Assembly (NCBI GenBank): GCA_019247775.1
Contig: JAFBAN010000018.1
Location: 1-48,297, forward strand
Length of the DNA stretch: 48,297 nucleotides
Source: Chitinophagaceae bacterium
GTDB lineage: Bacteria; Bacteroidota; Bacteroidia; Chitinophagales; Chitinophagaceae
Direction of reading: 5' to 3'
Part shown: positions 8,213 to 17,477 of the stretch, piece after piece
Layout: each line of letters begins with the position of its first letter
How positions within the stretch are numbered: the first letter of the stretch is position 1
Position numbers and translations under genes: made by a program
Notes under the pieces: generated by a model
Seen by the model: the letters and a program-made list of their open reading frames with translations, nothing else
What the model was told of the DNA's origin: nothing
Databases searched by the model: none

Positions 8213-9511
8213 ATGAAAGTATTTAAGTTTGGAGGGGCCAGCGTAAACAGCGTGGAACGGATACAGAATCTCGCGTCTATCGTGCGTTTGTACGAACGCG
8301 AGCGCCTCGTGATCATCATTTCCGCCATGGGCAAAACCACTAATGCCCTCGAGAAAGTGGCGGAAGCTTTTTTTGAGGGAAAACAGGAGGAGGCGCTCCA
8401 ACTGTTCAACACCGTAAAGCAGCACCATATCACCACCGCCAAATACCTGCTGGTAACCCGCTTCAATGAATGCCTGGCGCAGCTCACTGATTTCTTTACT
8501 GAGATAGAATGGCTGCTGCACGATAAACCCGTTCGCGAATACGATTATTATTACGATCAGGTGGTCTGTGTAGGCGAATTGCTCAGCACCAGCATCATCA
8601 GCCATTACCTCAATGAAAAAGGCATTGCCAACGAATGGCTGGATGTGCGCGACCTGGTACGTACCGACAATAATTTCCGGGATGCCGGCATCGACTGGTC
8701 CATCACCACCCAACGCATCCATTCCGCACTCGATGGCTGGAAGGATGCCGAACTTCAGAAGAACCCGGTGAACCCCGATATTGCCCCATCCATTTTTATT
8801 ACCCAGGGATTTATCGGCGCCACAGCCGATAATGAAAGCACCACGCTCGGGCGCGAGGGCAGCGACTACACCGCGGCTGTGTTCGCCAATGTGCTGGATG
8901 CCGAAAGCCTGAGTATCTGGAAGGATGTAGAGGGTGTAATGAATGCCGATCCCAAAGAATTTGCCGAGGCGCAACTGATCGCGGAGCTGAGTTTTACCGA
9001 AGTGATCGAGATGGCCTATTACGGAGCGCAGGTGATCCACCCGAAGACAATCAAGCCGCTGCAGAATAAAAAGATCCCGTTGTATGTGAAATGTTTCCTG
9101 GATCCCTCGTTGCCGGGAACAGTGATCCACCAGAAAACAAGCAAGGACCACCCTCCTATTTTTGTGATCAAGCAGCACCAGGCACTGATCCATCTTAACA
9201 GCCAGGATTTTTCCTTTGTGGGCGAAGAACCGATGAGCAGGTTGTATCAGTTATTCGGTAAATTAAAGATCAAACCCAATCTGATCCAGACCGGCGCGAT
9301 CAGTGTACAGATCTGCCTCGACGACCGGCCACAGAAGATCGAGCAGGTGGCCGTGCAGGCGGGAGATATCTTCGATGTACAGGTAGAAAAAGGCCTCAGC
9401 CTGCTTACCATCAGGCACTACAATGAAGCCGTGTTGGAGAAACTGGTGAAAGGGAAAAATGTGGTACTGACCCAGCAGACAAAGGAAACCGTTCAGGTCC
9501 TGTTCCGCTAG
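8213..9511 (+). CDS. lysC: Monofunctional aspartate kinase
   Basis: Cytoplasmic enzyme that phosphorylates L-aspartate, the first step to lysine, threonine and methionine. It is 432 residues long: the kinase domain begins KVFKFGGASV (residues 2-11), includes GFIGATADNESTTLGREGSDYTAA-type ATP/aspartate residues near 200-225 and SFTEVIEMAYYGAQVIHPKT near 265. A C-terminal regulatory region of ACT type begins near 300. No homoserine dehydrogenase domain is fused. The gene is transcribed from its own promoter and stands alone; it ends one base from the stop of the convergent L,D-transpeptidase gene. Confidence 0.93.
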   Translation: MKVFKFGGASVNSVERIQNLASIVRLYERERLVIIISAMGKTTNALEKVAEAFFEGKQEEALQLFNTVKQHHITTAKYLLVTRFNECLAQLTDFFTEIEWLLHDKPVREYDYYYDQVVCVGELLSTSIISHYLNEKGIANEWLDVRDLVRTDNNFRDAGIDWSITTQRIHSALDGWKDAELQKNPVNPDIAPSIFITQGFIGATADNESTTLGREGSDYTAAVFANVLDAESLSIWKDVEGVMNADPKEFAEAQLIAELSFTEVIEMAYYGAQVIHPKTIKPLQNKKIPLYVKCFLDPSLPGTVIHQKTSKDHPPIFVIKQHQALIHLNSQDFSFVGEEPMSRLYQLFGKLKIKPNLIQTGAISVQICLDDRPQKIEQVAVQAGDIFDVQVEKGLSLLTIRHYNEAVLEKLVKGKNVVLTQQTKETVQVLFR

Positions 9512-9512
9512 A

Positions 9513-10262
9513 TCACATGGCTATGTACTCGCCCTTTTTGTTGACCGTAATGAGCGGGATCTTACGGTTCTGTTCAAAATAATCGAACACCTCTTTGAGG
9601 CGGCCGGAAAATTTTTGGTACTCCGCATCATCCTTGGTGCTCTTGCTCAGGAACTCCTTGCTTTTCTCAACATTGTAACGGATGGGGAAAATATGCACGG
9701 GGATGAAGTCCTGCCCCTGCTCATGTGCATAGGAAGCCAGCAAAAACAATTCTTCGATATTATCGCGGATAGGTATACAGCCAACGGTTACACAACTGCC
9801 GTGGATATAAATATCGTTACCGGGTTTCAGTGAATCGCTCAGCATCAGGTCCGAGGCATTCGGATAATTCAGGCCCAATGCCATCTGGTAAGTACTGTTC
9901 GGCTTGAATTCGTTGATATAATAAAAACCCTCAGGCACCTGGTAATCGCCTGCGATCCGCTTGGGACCGAGGGCGCCGGAAAGCGCGCAGACCTTGTAGG
10001 TCCTGAACAGCTTATACGGTTCGTTCTTTTGACCCCGTACCCATACTTCCAGCTGACTGTCGTATTTGAAGCTGCGGATATAGATCTGTTTGATAGGCCA
10101 GGAAATACCCATGATCGCGCACTGCTTCTTCAGCGAATCCTCGCGAAGCCTGGCCACATTATTGAGTTTGGGGTTGGCCCTGAAACCCAGACCTACGGAA
10201 GATTGTGCATGCACCAGCAATGCACCAAACACCAGCAAGAAAGATCCACAGACGCGCTTCAT
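9513..10262 (-). CDS. L,D-transpeptidase family protein (YafK/YkuD type)
   Basis: Exported protein of 249 residues. A signal peptide runs from MKRVCGSFLLVFG to about LLVHAQ (residue 20). The catalytic YkuD motif is IHGSCVTVGCIPI, with the His and the Cys of the S-x-G-C motif placed as in YafK-like enzymes. These act on peptidoglycan, forming or cutting links at diaminopimelate. Upstream in-frame codons up to 10352 would put a non-signal stretch before the signal peptide, so the ATG at 10262 is chosen. It is separated from hpd by a heptamer hairpin. Confidence 0.88.
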   Translation of the reverse strand: MKRVCGSFLLVFGALLVHAQSSVGLGFRANPKLNNVARLREDSLKKQCAIMGISWPIKQIYIRSFKYDSQLEVWVRGQKNEPYKLFRTYKVCALSGALGPKRIAGDYQVPEGFYYINEFKPNSTYQMALGLNYPNASDLMLSDSLKPGNDIYIHGSCVTVGCIPIRDNIEELFLLASYAHEQGQDFIPVHIFPIRYNVEKSKEFLSKSTKDDAEYQKFSGRLKEVFDYFEQNRKIPLITVNKKGEYIAM

Positions 10263-10360
10263 ATTTCCAAAAATAAAGGAATACCCCGGCAAACTACCTG
10301 AGCATTTCGTTAAAAAAACGCGCCCCGGACAGGAAAAATTGCACAGCAACAAAGGAGTTT

Positions 10361-10379
10361 TCCACAGCGGAGCTGTGGA
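10361..10379. repeat. Perfect short palindrome TCCACAGC-GGA-GCTGTGGA
   Basis: An 8-bp perfect inverted repeat with a 3-nt centre directly beside the left arm of the heptamer hairpin. It has no T-tract on either strand, so it is not a classical terminator; it could be an operator or part of the repeat structure. Confidence 0.45.
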
Positions 10380-10482
10380 GTCTGGAGTTAGAAGTTAGGA
10401 GTCTGGAGTAATGAACCGGTGATGGGAAGACCAAACCGACTCCAAACCCTCACTCCAGACTCCAGACTCCTAACTCCAGACT
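10379..10482. repeat. Inverted heptamer array, AGTYTGG family
   Basis: Left arm 10379-10409 (units AGTCTGG, AGTTAGA, AGTTAGG, AGTCTGG, AGT) and right arm 10452-10482 in the opposite sense, loop of about 42 nt. The right arm ends 1 nt from the hpd stop codon (10484-10486). Confidence 0.8.
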
Positions 10483-10483
10483 T

Positions 10484-11614
10484 CTACAAATTTCCTCTCG
10501 CCTCCTGCTCCCGCTCGATCGCTTCGAAGAGGGCTTTGAAATTGCCTTTACCGAAGCTCTGGGCGCCTTTTCGCTGGATGATCTCGAAAAACAGGGTGGG
10601 CCGATCCTCCACCGGCCGGGTGAATATCTGGAGCAGGTAGCCTTCATCGTCCCGGTCTACCAGGATACCCAGTTCTTTCAGGGGCTCCAGGTCTTCGTCG
10701 ATATGGCCTACCCTGTCGAGCAGGTCTTCGTAATACGTGCCGGGCACTTTGAGGAATTCGATGCCCCGCTGCTGCAGTTCGGTAACGGTTTTAACGATAT
10801 CATTGGTGGCAAGCGCCACATGCTGACAGCCCTCGCCGTCGTAGTAATCAAGGTACTCTTCCACCTGTGATTTTTTCTTGCCTTCCGCGGGTTCGTTGAT
10901 GGGGAATTTCACGAAACCGTTGCCGTTGCTCATCACTTTACTCATCAGGGCCGAGTATTCCGTGGAAATATCATTGTCGTCGAAGCTGAGGATATTTCGG
11001 AATCCCATCACATCCTGGTAAAATTTCACCCAGGGGTTCATCTGGTTCCAGCCTACATTGCCAACGCAGTGATCCACATACAGCAGACCCGTTTCGGTTG
11101 GATTGTACTGCGATACCCAGGGCCTGTAACCGGGCAGGAAAGCGCCATGATAATTTTTCCGTTCGATAAAAAGGTGAACGGTTTCGCCATAGGTATGGAT
11201 GCCGCTCATCACCACTTCACCCTGTTCATCGCTCAGTTTGATGGGTTTCATATAGCTTCTGCCGCCGCGGTCGGTTGTCTGCTTCCAGGCGTCGGCAGCA
11301 TCGTCTACTCTCAGGGCCAGGGTCTTTACCCCATCGCCGTGCTTGTAAATATGATCCGCGATCTCATTCTGGCTGCGAAGCGGCGTGGTGAACACGAAAG
11401 TGAGTTTGTTCTGGCGCACGGCATAACTGGCGCGATCCTTCACACCGGTTTCAGGACCGGCATAGGCGAGACTCTGAAAACCGAAAGCGGTCTTATAAAA
11501 ATGCGCCGCCTGTTTGGCGTTGCCAACATAGAATTCAACATAGTCGGTACCCTGCAGCGGCAGAAAATCTGTTTGTGTTGCAGGAACAGTAGTATTACGA
11601 AGGAGCGTATCCAT
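10484..11614 (-). CDS. hpd: 4-hydroxyphenylpyruvate dioxygenase
   Basis: Fe(II)-dependent cytoplasmic enzyme that turns 4-hydroxyphenylpyruvate into homogentisate in tyrosine and phenylalanine breakdown. It is 376 residues long with two vicinal-oxygen-chelate halves. The three iron ligands are visible: His182 (VDHCVGN), His265 (CQHVAL) and Glu344 (FFEIIQRKG). No other gene of the homogentisate pathway lies next to it. Upstream on the same strand are a perfect -7 element and a possible 30-codon leader ORF. The stop codon touches the end of a heptamer hairpin. Confidence 0.96.
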   Translation of the reverse strand: MDTLLRNTTVPATQTDFLPLQGTDYVEFYVGNAKQAAHFYKTAFGFQSLAYAGPETGVKDRASYAVRQNKLTFVFTTPLRSQNEIADHIYKHGDGVKTLALRVDDAADAWKQTTDRGGRSYMKPIKLSDEQGEVVMSGIHTYGETVHLFIERKNYHGAFLPGYRPWVSQYNPTETGLLYVDHCVGNVGWNQMNPWVKFYQDVMGFRNILSFDDNDISTEYSALMSKVMSNGNGFVKFPINEPAEGKKKSQVEEYLDYYDGEGCQHVALATNDIVKTVTELQQRGIEFLKVPGTYYEDLLDRVGHIDEDLEPLKELGILVDRDDEGYLLQIFTRPVEDRPTLFFEIIQRKGAQSFGKGNFKALFEAIEREQEARGNL

Positions 11615-11665
11615 TTGATAAGTTTTAGGAGCAGTAAAAAATAAAGCAGAAGGTCGGCGGGAATA

Positions 11666-11758
11666 CTAGCGGCCCGCATCCATGGCGAGCGCTTCCATCA
11701 GCAGGCAATAACAGAAACGTTTATCGCCAAAGATCTTATGTGGATAATCAGGTATCAT
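11666..11758 (-). CDS. Candidate small ORF upstream of hpd (30 aa)
   Basis: Open frame of 30 codons, ATG at 11758 and TAG at 11666, ending 51 nt before hpd. It begins 13 nt after an exact TAACTTTG element. The peptide (MIPDYPHKIFG...LAMDAGR) contains two Tyr and two Phe in its first 18 residues, suggestive in front of a gene for aromatic amino-acid breakdown, but no homolog is recognised and the frame could be chance. It could equally be untranslated leader or the remnant of a lost gene. Confidence 0.3.
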   Translation of the reverse strand: MIPDYPHKIFGDKRFCYCLLMEALAMDAGR

Positions 11759-11771
11759 CGATCTGGTCCTT

Positions 11772-11779
11772 CAAAGTTA
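11772..11779 (-). promoter_or_regulatory. Bacteroidetes -7 element TAACTTTG, hpd direction
   Basis: Exact TAnnTTTG on the minus strand, 150 nt before the hpd start. It implies a leader of about 140 nt on hpd mRNA. Confidence 0.5.
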
Positions 11780-11873
11780 GTTATTTTTCCCTCCGCGCCC
11801 CTGCGCCTCCGCGGTAAAAAAATCCTCCGCCCGCCCCCCAACCATCGTTATCTTCGCCATTCACATCTCAGCT

Positions 11874-13001
11874 ATGAAAATAGGCATACTTGGCGGCGGA
11901 CAACTGGGCAGGATGTTATTACAGGCATCTGCGAATTATGTGATGGAAACACATGTGCTGGAAAACGACGAACATTGTCCGGCCGCACATCTCTGCCACC
12001 ATTTTACCAAAGGCGATATCACCGATTTTGATACCGTATACCAGTTCGGAAAGGGGCTGGACGCCATTACCATCGAGATCGAATCGGTGAATGTGGAAGC
12101 GCTGGAAAAGCTGGAAGCGGAAGGCGTAAAAATATATCCGCGTCCCTCAGCTATCCGCATCATCAAGAACAAGATTACCCAAAAAGAATTCTATGCATCG
12201 AAGCAGATACCCAGTCCTGCATTTGTTGTAACGCAGAACCGGGAAGATCTGAAAAAGCACAAAGAGTTCCTCCCCGCCGTGCACAAGATCGGCCAGGGCG
12301 GTTACGATGGAAAGGGGGTACTGCTGCTGAACCGTGCCGCCGATATGGACAGTGCATTCGATGCTCCCGCCGTCCTGGAAAAAAAAGTGGCGATCGATAA
12401 AGAGATCTCCATCATAGTGGCTGTAAGTAATTCGGGCGAGACCGTCCTCTTCCCTCCTGTTGAGATGATCGTAGACCCGGTACTGAATCTGCTCGATCAC
12501 CAGCTGAGTCCGGCCTTACTGCCCGAAAAGACTTTCTGGAAAATAGAAGCGATCGCAGTTCAGCTGGTGAAAGCATTGCAGAGCCCGGGCTTGTTTGCGG
12601 TGGAAATGTTCATCGACAAATCAGAGGAAGTTTGGGTGAATGAGACCGCACCCCGGGTGCACAACAGCGGCCATCATACCATCGAAGCGAATTACTGCAG
12701 CCAGTTCGATATGCTCTGGCGCATCATGCTCAATTATCCGCTGGGCAATACCGATCCCATCCTTCCGTCCGCCATCGTTAACCTCGTGGGCGCCGAAGGC
12801 CATACAGGTCCTGCAGTTTACCAGGGGCTCGAAGACGTACTCAAAATGGACAATGTATTCGTTCATCTCTACGGAAAAGCCACTACCAAACCCGGCCGCA
12901 AAATGGGGCATGTAACCATCATGCATAAAGATTACTCAGACCTCACCTACAAAGCCCACCGCATAAAAAGCATGCTGAAAGTGATCACTGGCTCTCTGTG
13001 A
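11874..13001 (+). CDS. purK: 5-(carboxyamino)imidazole ribonucleotide synthase
   Basis: ATP-grasp enzyme of purine synthesis that carboxylates aminoimidazole ribonucleotide with bicarbonate and ATP. It has 375 residues, beginning with the typical KIGILGGGQLGRM motif; further signatures are KIGQGGYDGKG (ATP-grasp), VDKEISII-type strand, NETAPRVHNSGHHTIE (metal/substrate) and GKVGHVT-like KMGHVTIMH near the end. purE is not adjacent. The final codons GSL-stop are read from the start of the downstream repeat (CTCTCTGTGA), so the stop codon lies inside it. Confidence 0.95.
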   Translation: MKIGILGGGQLGRMLLQASANYVMETHVLENDEHCPAAHLCHHFTKGDITDFDTVYQFGKGLDAITIEIESVNVEALEKLEAEGVKIYPRPSAIRIIKNKITQKEFYASKQIPSPAFVVTQNREDLKKHKEFLPAVHKIGQGGYDGKGVLLLNRAADMDSAFDAPAVLEKKVAIDKEISIIVAVSNSGETVLFPPVEMIVDPVLNLLDHQLSPALLPEKTFWKIEAIAVQLVKALQSPGLFAVEMFIDKSEEVWVNETAPRVHNSGHHTIEANYCSQFDMLWRIMLNYPLGNTDPILPSAIVNLVGAEGHTGPAVYQGLEDVLKMDNVFVHLYGKATTKPGRKMGHVTIMHKDYSDLTYKAHRIKSMLKVITGSL

Positions 13002-13109
13002 ACCTCCGTGTTTTCTGTGCCTCTGTGGAATAAATACTGATGTTTCCCAGGGCGCCAGAGACGCGGAGGCTTTACCACAGAGGCACGGAAAACACAGAGG
13101 TTCACGAAG
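12992..13109. repeat. Dispersed palindromic element, copy 1 (CTCTGTG type)
   Basis: Inverted repeat of about 118 bp. Left arm 12994-13028 and right arm 13075-13109 match at about 32 of 35 positions; the differences are C/T. The loop contains AATAAATACTGATG and ACGCGGAGGCTTTACCACAGAGG. A second copy with a related loop lies at 44112-44232. It fills the space between convergent purK and the DUF3078 gene and touches both stop codons (13001 and 13111). Confidence 0.85.
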
Positions 13110-13110
13110 G

Positions 13111-14073
13111 TTAGCTGCGATACTTGACTTTGCGCACCGCCATCGGCATCAGGAATCCCACGCCGATCAGACTTTTCAACTGCAGCCCCGGTGAGATTTT
13201 GTCGGGGCCGAAAAGCCGGATATCATCGTCGTAGATCATATCGAGGCTATAAGTGGCGGAAAAATATTTATTGATCTTGAACGAAAACAGGTTCGTCATG
13301 AAAATATCGATGTTCTGCGGCTGGTTGCCGTAATTCGAGAACAGATCGAGCCTGCCTTTATAACTGATGTTCTTTGCGATAGCAGCATTGTTGTAATTGA
13401 CCGTAACGAATGCACCTACCTGCGAGATAATAAAACTTCCCGGCGGAATTCCATACACGCCTTTATCTGATAAAAGTTTCTTCGTAACAAAAGTAGAACG
13501 CGAAGTGAGCGGCGACATGAACACCGATAATTTCTCCGAAGGCTTGTAATCGAAGCCGGCCGAGAGGATCACATAGGCCGGCGACAGGAATGAGGATGAC
13601 AATTCACCCACCGTACCCGAATACGTATACCCATCGAACAGCTGCGATCGGAAATTGAACAGGGTAGACAAATACCATCTCCCCAGCGAATCCATTTTGT
13701 AACCGTATTTGCTGAGATAGTCAAGTCGGTCGTCATTCTTTCGCCCGCCGAGGCTGGTGGCCTGCACAAAACCAAGGTTCATGTCCAGGTTATTATCCCA
13801 GGAATGCCTGCCTTTTTTAAAGAAAAAAAAATAGTTGAGGTAGGCGCTTACCGCGAGGGAAAAATTATCTCCGCCGGCCGCCCAGTTGCTGAGAGAACCC
13901 TGGGCCAGGCTAAAGCTCATCAGGCCGCCACGCTTCCAGTTCCAGGTGCTGGTGTCGGCATCCTTGCGGATGGTGCGGGAGGTTTCATTCCTAAGTTTGC
14001 TAACTACAAGGTCTTGTGCATCAATGGAGTAAATAGAAAACAGTGCCGCCAACAATAGAACCGGTCTCTTCAT
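13111..14073 (-). CDS. DUF3078 outer-membrane protein
   Basis: Exported protein of 320 residues, start chosen at MKRPVLLLAALFS because the signal peptide (ending SIDAQ, about residue 20) begins there. It carries the DUF3078 pattern: WKRGGLMSFSLAQGSLSNWAAGGDNFS followed by alternating polar/aromatic strands typical of a beta barrel (for example YLNYFFFF, NLDMNLGF, YKMDSLGRWYLSTLFNF). The family is widespread in Bacteroidota and has no known function. The gene is convergent with purK and its stop is separated by one base from the palindromic element. Confidence 0.87.
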   Translation of the reverse strand: MKRPVLLLAALFSIYSIDAQDLVVSKLRNETSRTIRKDADTSTWNWKRGGLMSFSLAQGSLSNWAAGGDNFSLAVSAYLNYFFFFKKGRHSWDNNLDMNLGFVQATSLGGRKNDDRLDYLSKYGYKMDSLGRWYLSTLFNFRSQLFDGYTYSGTVGELSSSFLSPAYVILSAGFDYKPSEKLSVFMSPLTSRSTFVTKKLLSDKGVYGIPPGSFIISQVGAFVTVNYNNAAIAKNISYKGRLDLFSNYGNQPQNIDIFMTNLFSFKINKYFSATYSLDMIYDDDIRLFGPDKISPGLQLKSLIGVGFLMPMAVRKVKYRS

Positions 14074-14176
14074 TACGGGTAACGGGGTTTTGAACGCAAA
14101 TCTACTGGATATGATCAATTACCCGCTGACAATCTGGCACATTTCGCCTATTTTTGCTGCCTAAAATTTGTTAAGG

Positions 14177-15604
14177 ATGAGCGTTTTGGGGTCAGCGGCC
14201 AAAGTGCATGATGAGAGCAGGCAGGGAGAAGCCTTTCAGCAGCCGGTAATGGGCCCGAAGCCTTTTAACCGCCGCTTCTATATTGAAAGCTATGGCTGCG
14301 CCATGAATTTCGCAGACAGTGAAGTGGTCGCTTCCATCCTCAATCAGCAGGGCTACGGCGCCACCACAGTTGTGGAAGAGGCCGATCTGATCCTGGTCAA
14401 TACCTGTTCGATCCGCGAAAAAGCGGAAGCCACTATTCGCAAAAGACTGACCGAATTCCGCAGGAACAAAGAAAAACGCCCGGCTACGCTGATCGGCATC
14501 CTGGGCTGTATGGCGGAACGGCTCAAATCCAAACTATTGGAAGAAGAAAAACTTGTGGATATCGTAGTAGGGCCGGACGCCTACCGCAGTCTTCCCTCAC
14601 TCGTTGAAGAAGCCGGCGCGGGACAGAAAGGCGTGAACGTGTTATTGAGCCGCGACGAGACCTATGCCGATATCTCTCCTATCCGTTTAAACAGCAATGG
14701 CATTACAGCGTTCGTGTCTATTATGCGGGGCTGCAACAATATGTGCAGTTTCTGCGTGGTGCCGTTTACCCGCGGTCGCGAGCGCAGCCGCGATGCACAC
14801 TCCATCATCGCCGAGATCGAAGAACTGTACCGGCAGGGGTATAAAGAAATTACTTTACTCGGACAGAACGTAGACAGCTATTACTGGCTGGATGAACAAC
14901 TCGACCAGACCGTGAATTTTGCGCAACTGCTGGAAAAAGCGGCGCAGGTAAGTCCGGAACTGCGCATCCGCTTCAGCACATCGCATCCCAAAGACATAAC
15001 GGATGATGTATTGTTTACCATGGCTAAGTATGAGAACATCTGCAAATGCATTCACCTGCCGGTACAAAGCGGCAGCACGCGGGTGCTGCAACTGATGAAC
15101 CGCACCTATACCCGTGAATGGTATATTGCCAAACTGAATCGGATCCGTGAGATCATGCCCGACTGCAGCGTTACTTCGGATCTGATCGCCGGCTTTTGTA
15201 CCGAAACCGAGGAAGATCATCAACAGACCCTGAGCCTGATGGAGATCGGAAAATACGATCTCAGTTATATGTACTTCTACAGCGAGCGCCCCGGTACTTT
15301 GGCGGCGAAACGTTATACCGACGATATTCCCGAGGAAGTGAAGAAAAGAAGACTGGCCGAGATCGTTGAACTGCAGGGCAGGCTGTCGACGGAAAGCAAT
15401 CGGAAGGATATTGGCCAGACATTCAAAGTGCTGATAGAAGGCGACAGTAAAAAAAGCGACCAGGATTGGGTAGGACGTAACAGCCAGAATAAATCGATCG
15501 TTTTCCCGAAGGCAGGACATGATCTCAAAAAAGGGGATTATGCCTGGGTGAGGGTAAACGATTATACCAGGGCAACGCTGCTGGGAACGGCAGTTCAGAT
15601 GTGA
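14177..15604 (+). CDS. miaB: tRNA-2-methylthio-N6-dimethylallyladenosine synthase
   Basis: Radical-SAM methylthiotransferase that modifies i6A37 in tRNA. At about 475 residues it has the three-domain family layout. The N-terminal domain carries cluster cysteines near 41 (YGCAMN), 77 (NTCSIRE) and 111 (LGCMAE). The radical-SAM motif CNNMCSFC is at about 186-193, and a C-terminal TRAM-like domain is read from [12 protein letters not shown] on. The ATG at 14177 is preferred over a TTG at 14168. It is followed after 40 nt by the sigma-54 activator, at the head of an envelope-biogenesis cluster. Confidence 0.96.
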   Translation: MSVLGSAAKVHDESRQGEAFQQPVMGPKPFNRRFYIESYGCAMNFADSEVVASILNQQGYGATTVVEEADLILVNTCSIREKAEATIRKRLTEFRRNKEKRPATLIGILGCMAERLKSKLLEEEKLVDIVVGPDAYRSLPSLVEEAGAGQKGVNVLLSRDETYADISPIRLNSNGITAFVSIMRGCNNMCSFCVVPFTRGRERSRDAHSIIAEIEELYRQGYKEITLLGQNVDSYYWLDEQLDQTVNFAQLLEKAAQVSPELRIRFSTSHPKDITDDVLFTMAKYENICKCIHLPVQSGSTRVLQLMNRTYTREWYIAKLNRIREIMPDCSVTSDLIAGFCTETEEDHQQTLSLMEIGKYDLSYMYFYSERPGTLAAKRYTDDIPEEVKKRRLAEIVELQGRLSTESNRKDIGQTFKVLIEGDSKKSDQDWVGRNSQNKSIVFPKAGHDLKKGDYAWVRVNDYTRATLLGTAVQM

Positions 15605-15644
15605 GACCGGATAGCGGACTAAACATTCAACAGGACAAGAAATT

Positions 15645-16925
15645 ATGGATCTGCAAAGTATCAAGAACAGGTTTGGCATCATCGGCAATGCGCCTGCCCT
15701 GAACCATGCGCTGAATACCGCCGTGCAGGTGGCGGCCACCGATCTTACCGTATTGATCGTGGGCGAAAGCGGCGTGGGCAAGGAAGCATTCTCCCAGATC
15801 ATTCATGCGCTTTCATCGCGCAAGCATAATCCCTTTATCGCCGTTAACTGCGGCGCTATACCGGAGGGTACGATCGATTCGGAATTATTCGGTCATGAAA
15901 AAGGCGCTTTCACCGGCGCGGTAGACAGCCGTAAAGGTTATTTCGAGACCGTGAGCGGCGGTACCCTCTTCATGGATGAAATAGGCGAAATGCCGCTGGG
16001 TACCCAAGCCAGGCTGCTGCGGGTGCTGGAAACCGGCGAGTTCATACGCGTCGGCTCATCGAAAGTGCAGAAGACCGACGTAAGGGTGATAGCGGCCACC
16101 AACCGCGAACTGCTGGAGTTTACGCAAAAAGGACGTTTCCGCGAAGATCTTTATTACAGGCTCAGCACTGTTCCCATCCGCGTGCCGGCCCTGCGCGACA
16201 GGCAGGAGGACATCCTGCTGCTGTTCAGGAAATTTGTGGTGGATTTTGCCGAGCGTTATAAAACAACATCCGTACAGCTGGATGAGGAGGCCAAAAACCT
16301 GTTAATTCATTATCCCTGGCCGGGTAATGTGCGCGAGTTGAAGAATATTGCAGAACAGATCTCCGTTCTGAGTCCGAACCAGCTGGTGACCGCATCCGAT
16401 ATGCGGCGTTTCCTGCCGGAAAAAACGGTGAATCGTTTGCCGGTTCTTGCAGCGCCGGCGCATACCGGTGAATTTGCGAACGAGCGCGAGATCCTGTACA
16501 AACTCTTCTTCGATATGAAGAAGGATGTGACCGAGCTGAAGAAAATGTTCCTTGATATCCTGCAGAACCCTTCGCTGGTAAGCAGCGCTGCCAATTATAC
16601 ACGCGATTCCCTGATGAACGATTTTCATGGCGCATCAGAATCCGCGCCGATGATCAGCGCCCCGGTAATGACCCAGCCTGCCAATGCTACCCAGCCGTTT
16701 TTGTCTGCGGGCAGCAATAATGGCCAGGCGGTACTGCTGCACGACGACGATATCCATCATCATGAAGAAGTGGAGGAATCGCTGAACATCGTCGACAAGG
16801 AAAAAGAACTGATCGTGAAAGCCCTGAAAAAACACAAGGGAAAACGAAGGGACGCGTCACTGGATCTTGGCATCAGCGAGCGAACGCTTTACCGGAAACT
16901 GAAAGAATACGATATTGATGAATAA
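15645..16925 (+). CDS. Sigma-54-dependent Fis-type activator without receiver domain
   Basis: Transcription activator of 426 residues. The AAA+ domain starts near residue 13: Walker A GESGVGKE (40-47), the sigma-54 contact loop GAFTGA (87-92), Walker B TLFMDE (107-112) and a second region with RLSTVPIRVPALRDR. After a linker of about 120 residues comes a Fis-type helix-turn-helix (ISERTLYRKLKEY) at the C-terminus. There is no N-terminal response-regulator or GAF domain, so activity must be controlled otherwise. Its last 8 bases overlap the start of lptE, linking a regulator to lipopolysaccharide transport and secretion genes. Confidence 0.93.
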   Translation: MDLQSIKNRFGIIGNAPALNHALNTAVQVAATDLTVLIVGESGVGKEAFSQIIHALSSRKHNPFIAVNCGAIPEGTIDSELFGHEKGAFTGAVDSRKGYFETVSGGTLFMDEIGEMPLGTQARLLRVLETGEFIRVGSSKVQKTDVRVIAATNRELLEFTQKGRFREDLYYRLSTVPIRVPALRDRQEDILLLFRKFVVDFAERYKTTSVQLDEEAKNLLIHYPWPGNVRELKNIAEQISVLSPNQLVTASDMRRFLPEKTVNRLPVLAAPAHTGEFANEREILYKLFFDMKKDVTELKKMFLDILQNPSLVSSAANYTRDSLMNDFHGASESAPMISAPVMTQPANATQPFLSAGSNNGQAVLLHDDDIHHHEEVEESLNIVDKEKELIVKALKKHKGKRRDASLDLGISERTLYRKLKEYDIDE

Positions 16926-17457
16926 CTTTACTGGTATGTTCGGAAAGAACATAAAATTTTCCATCCTGCTGCTGCTGCTGCCCGCGCTGCTGTCTTGCGG
17001 CGTATATACCTTTAATGACACAGGCGGTATGGATTTTTCGAAAGTGAAGACCGTTAAAGTGAATTTTATCGAGAACAGGGCCAGTTATGTAAACCCGCAG
17101 GTGGCCCAGAAATTCTACGATAAGCTGCAGCAGAAAGTCATCACCGGCACCAAACTCAAACGCACCAACGACGAGAATGCCGGCATCGTGATCGACGGTA
17201 CTATCACCAACTACGATGCCACCCAAACTGTGAGCATCAATTCGCAGCAGGCTACCGTGAACAGACTTACCGTTACCCTGCACATGAAAGTGCGGAAGAA
17301 TTATGAGACCCCTGGGGTGACAGATGAATTCAATGTGAGCCGCAGCTTCGACTATTCTGCAAGTTTATCGCTGCAGGCCGCGGAAGGTCAGCTGCTGGAT
17401 GAGATCGTGCGCACACTCACCGATGAGGTCTTCAACCATATTTTCTCCAGTTGGTAA
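16918..17457 (+). CDS. lptE: LptE-family lipoprotein, LPS assembly
   Basis: Exported lipoprotein of 179 residues; signal sequence with LPALLSC lipobox (Cys about residue 27) followed by GVYTFNDTGG, the usual beginning of Bacteroidota LptE. The rest (VNFIENRASYVNPQVAQKFYDKLQQK) fits the family, which plugs the LptD barrel and helps place lipopolysaccharide in the outer membrane. lptD is not in the window. The ATG overlaps the end of the sigma-54 activator gene by 8 nt; a TTG one codon earlier is less likely. Confidence 0.87.
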   Translation: MNNFTGMFGKNIKFSILLLLLPALLSCGVYTFNDTGGMDFSKVKTVKVNFIENRASYVNPQVAQKFYDKLQQKVITGTKLKRTNDENAGIVIDGTITNYDATQTVSINSQQATVNRLTVTLHMKVRKNYETPGVTDEFNVSRSFDYSASLSLQAAEGQLLDEIVRTLTDEVFNHIFSSW

Positions 17458-17477
17458 GCAAAGCGTATTTTTAACCG

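Noticed and set aside
8213-8300. Lysine riboswitch or attenuator before lysC
   Set aside because: Only 20 nt separate the -7 element from the ATG, too short for a riboswitch.
8126-9193. 355-codon open frame antisense to aspartokinase
   Set aside because: The opposite strand carries the conserved kinase motifs throughout, and the antisense product has no recognisable feature.
10361-10379. Palindrome beside hpd as an intrinsic terminator
   Set aside because: No T-tract follows on either strand.
12992-13109. Inverted repeats as ends of an insertion sequence
   Set aside because: The arms enclose only a short loop without coding capacity, and no flanking target duplication is evident.
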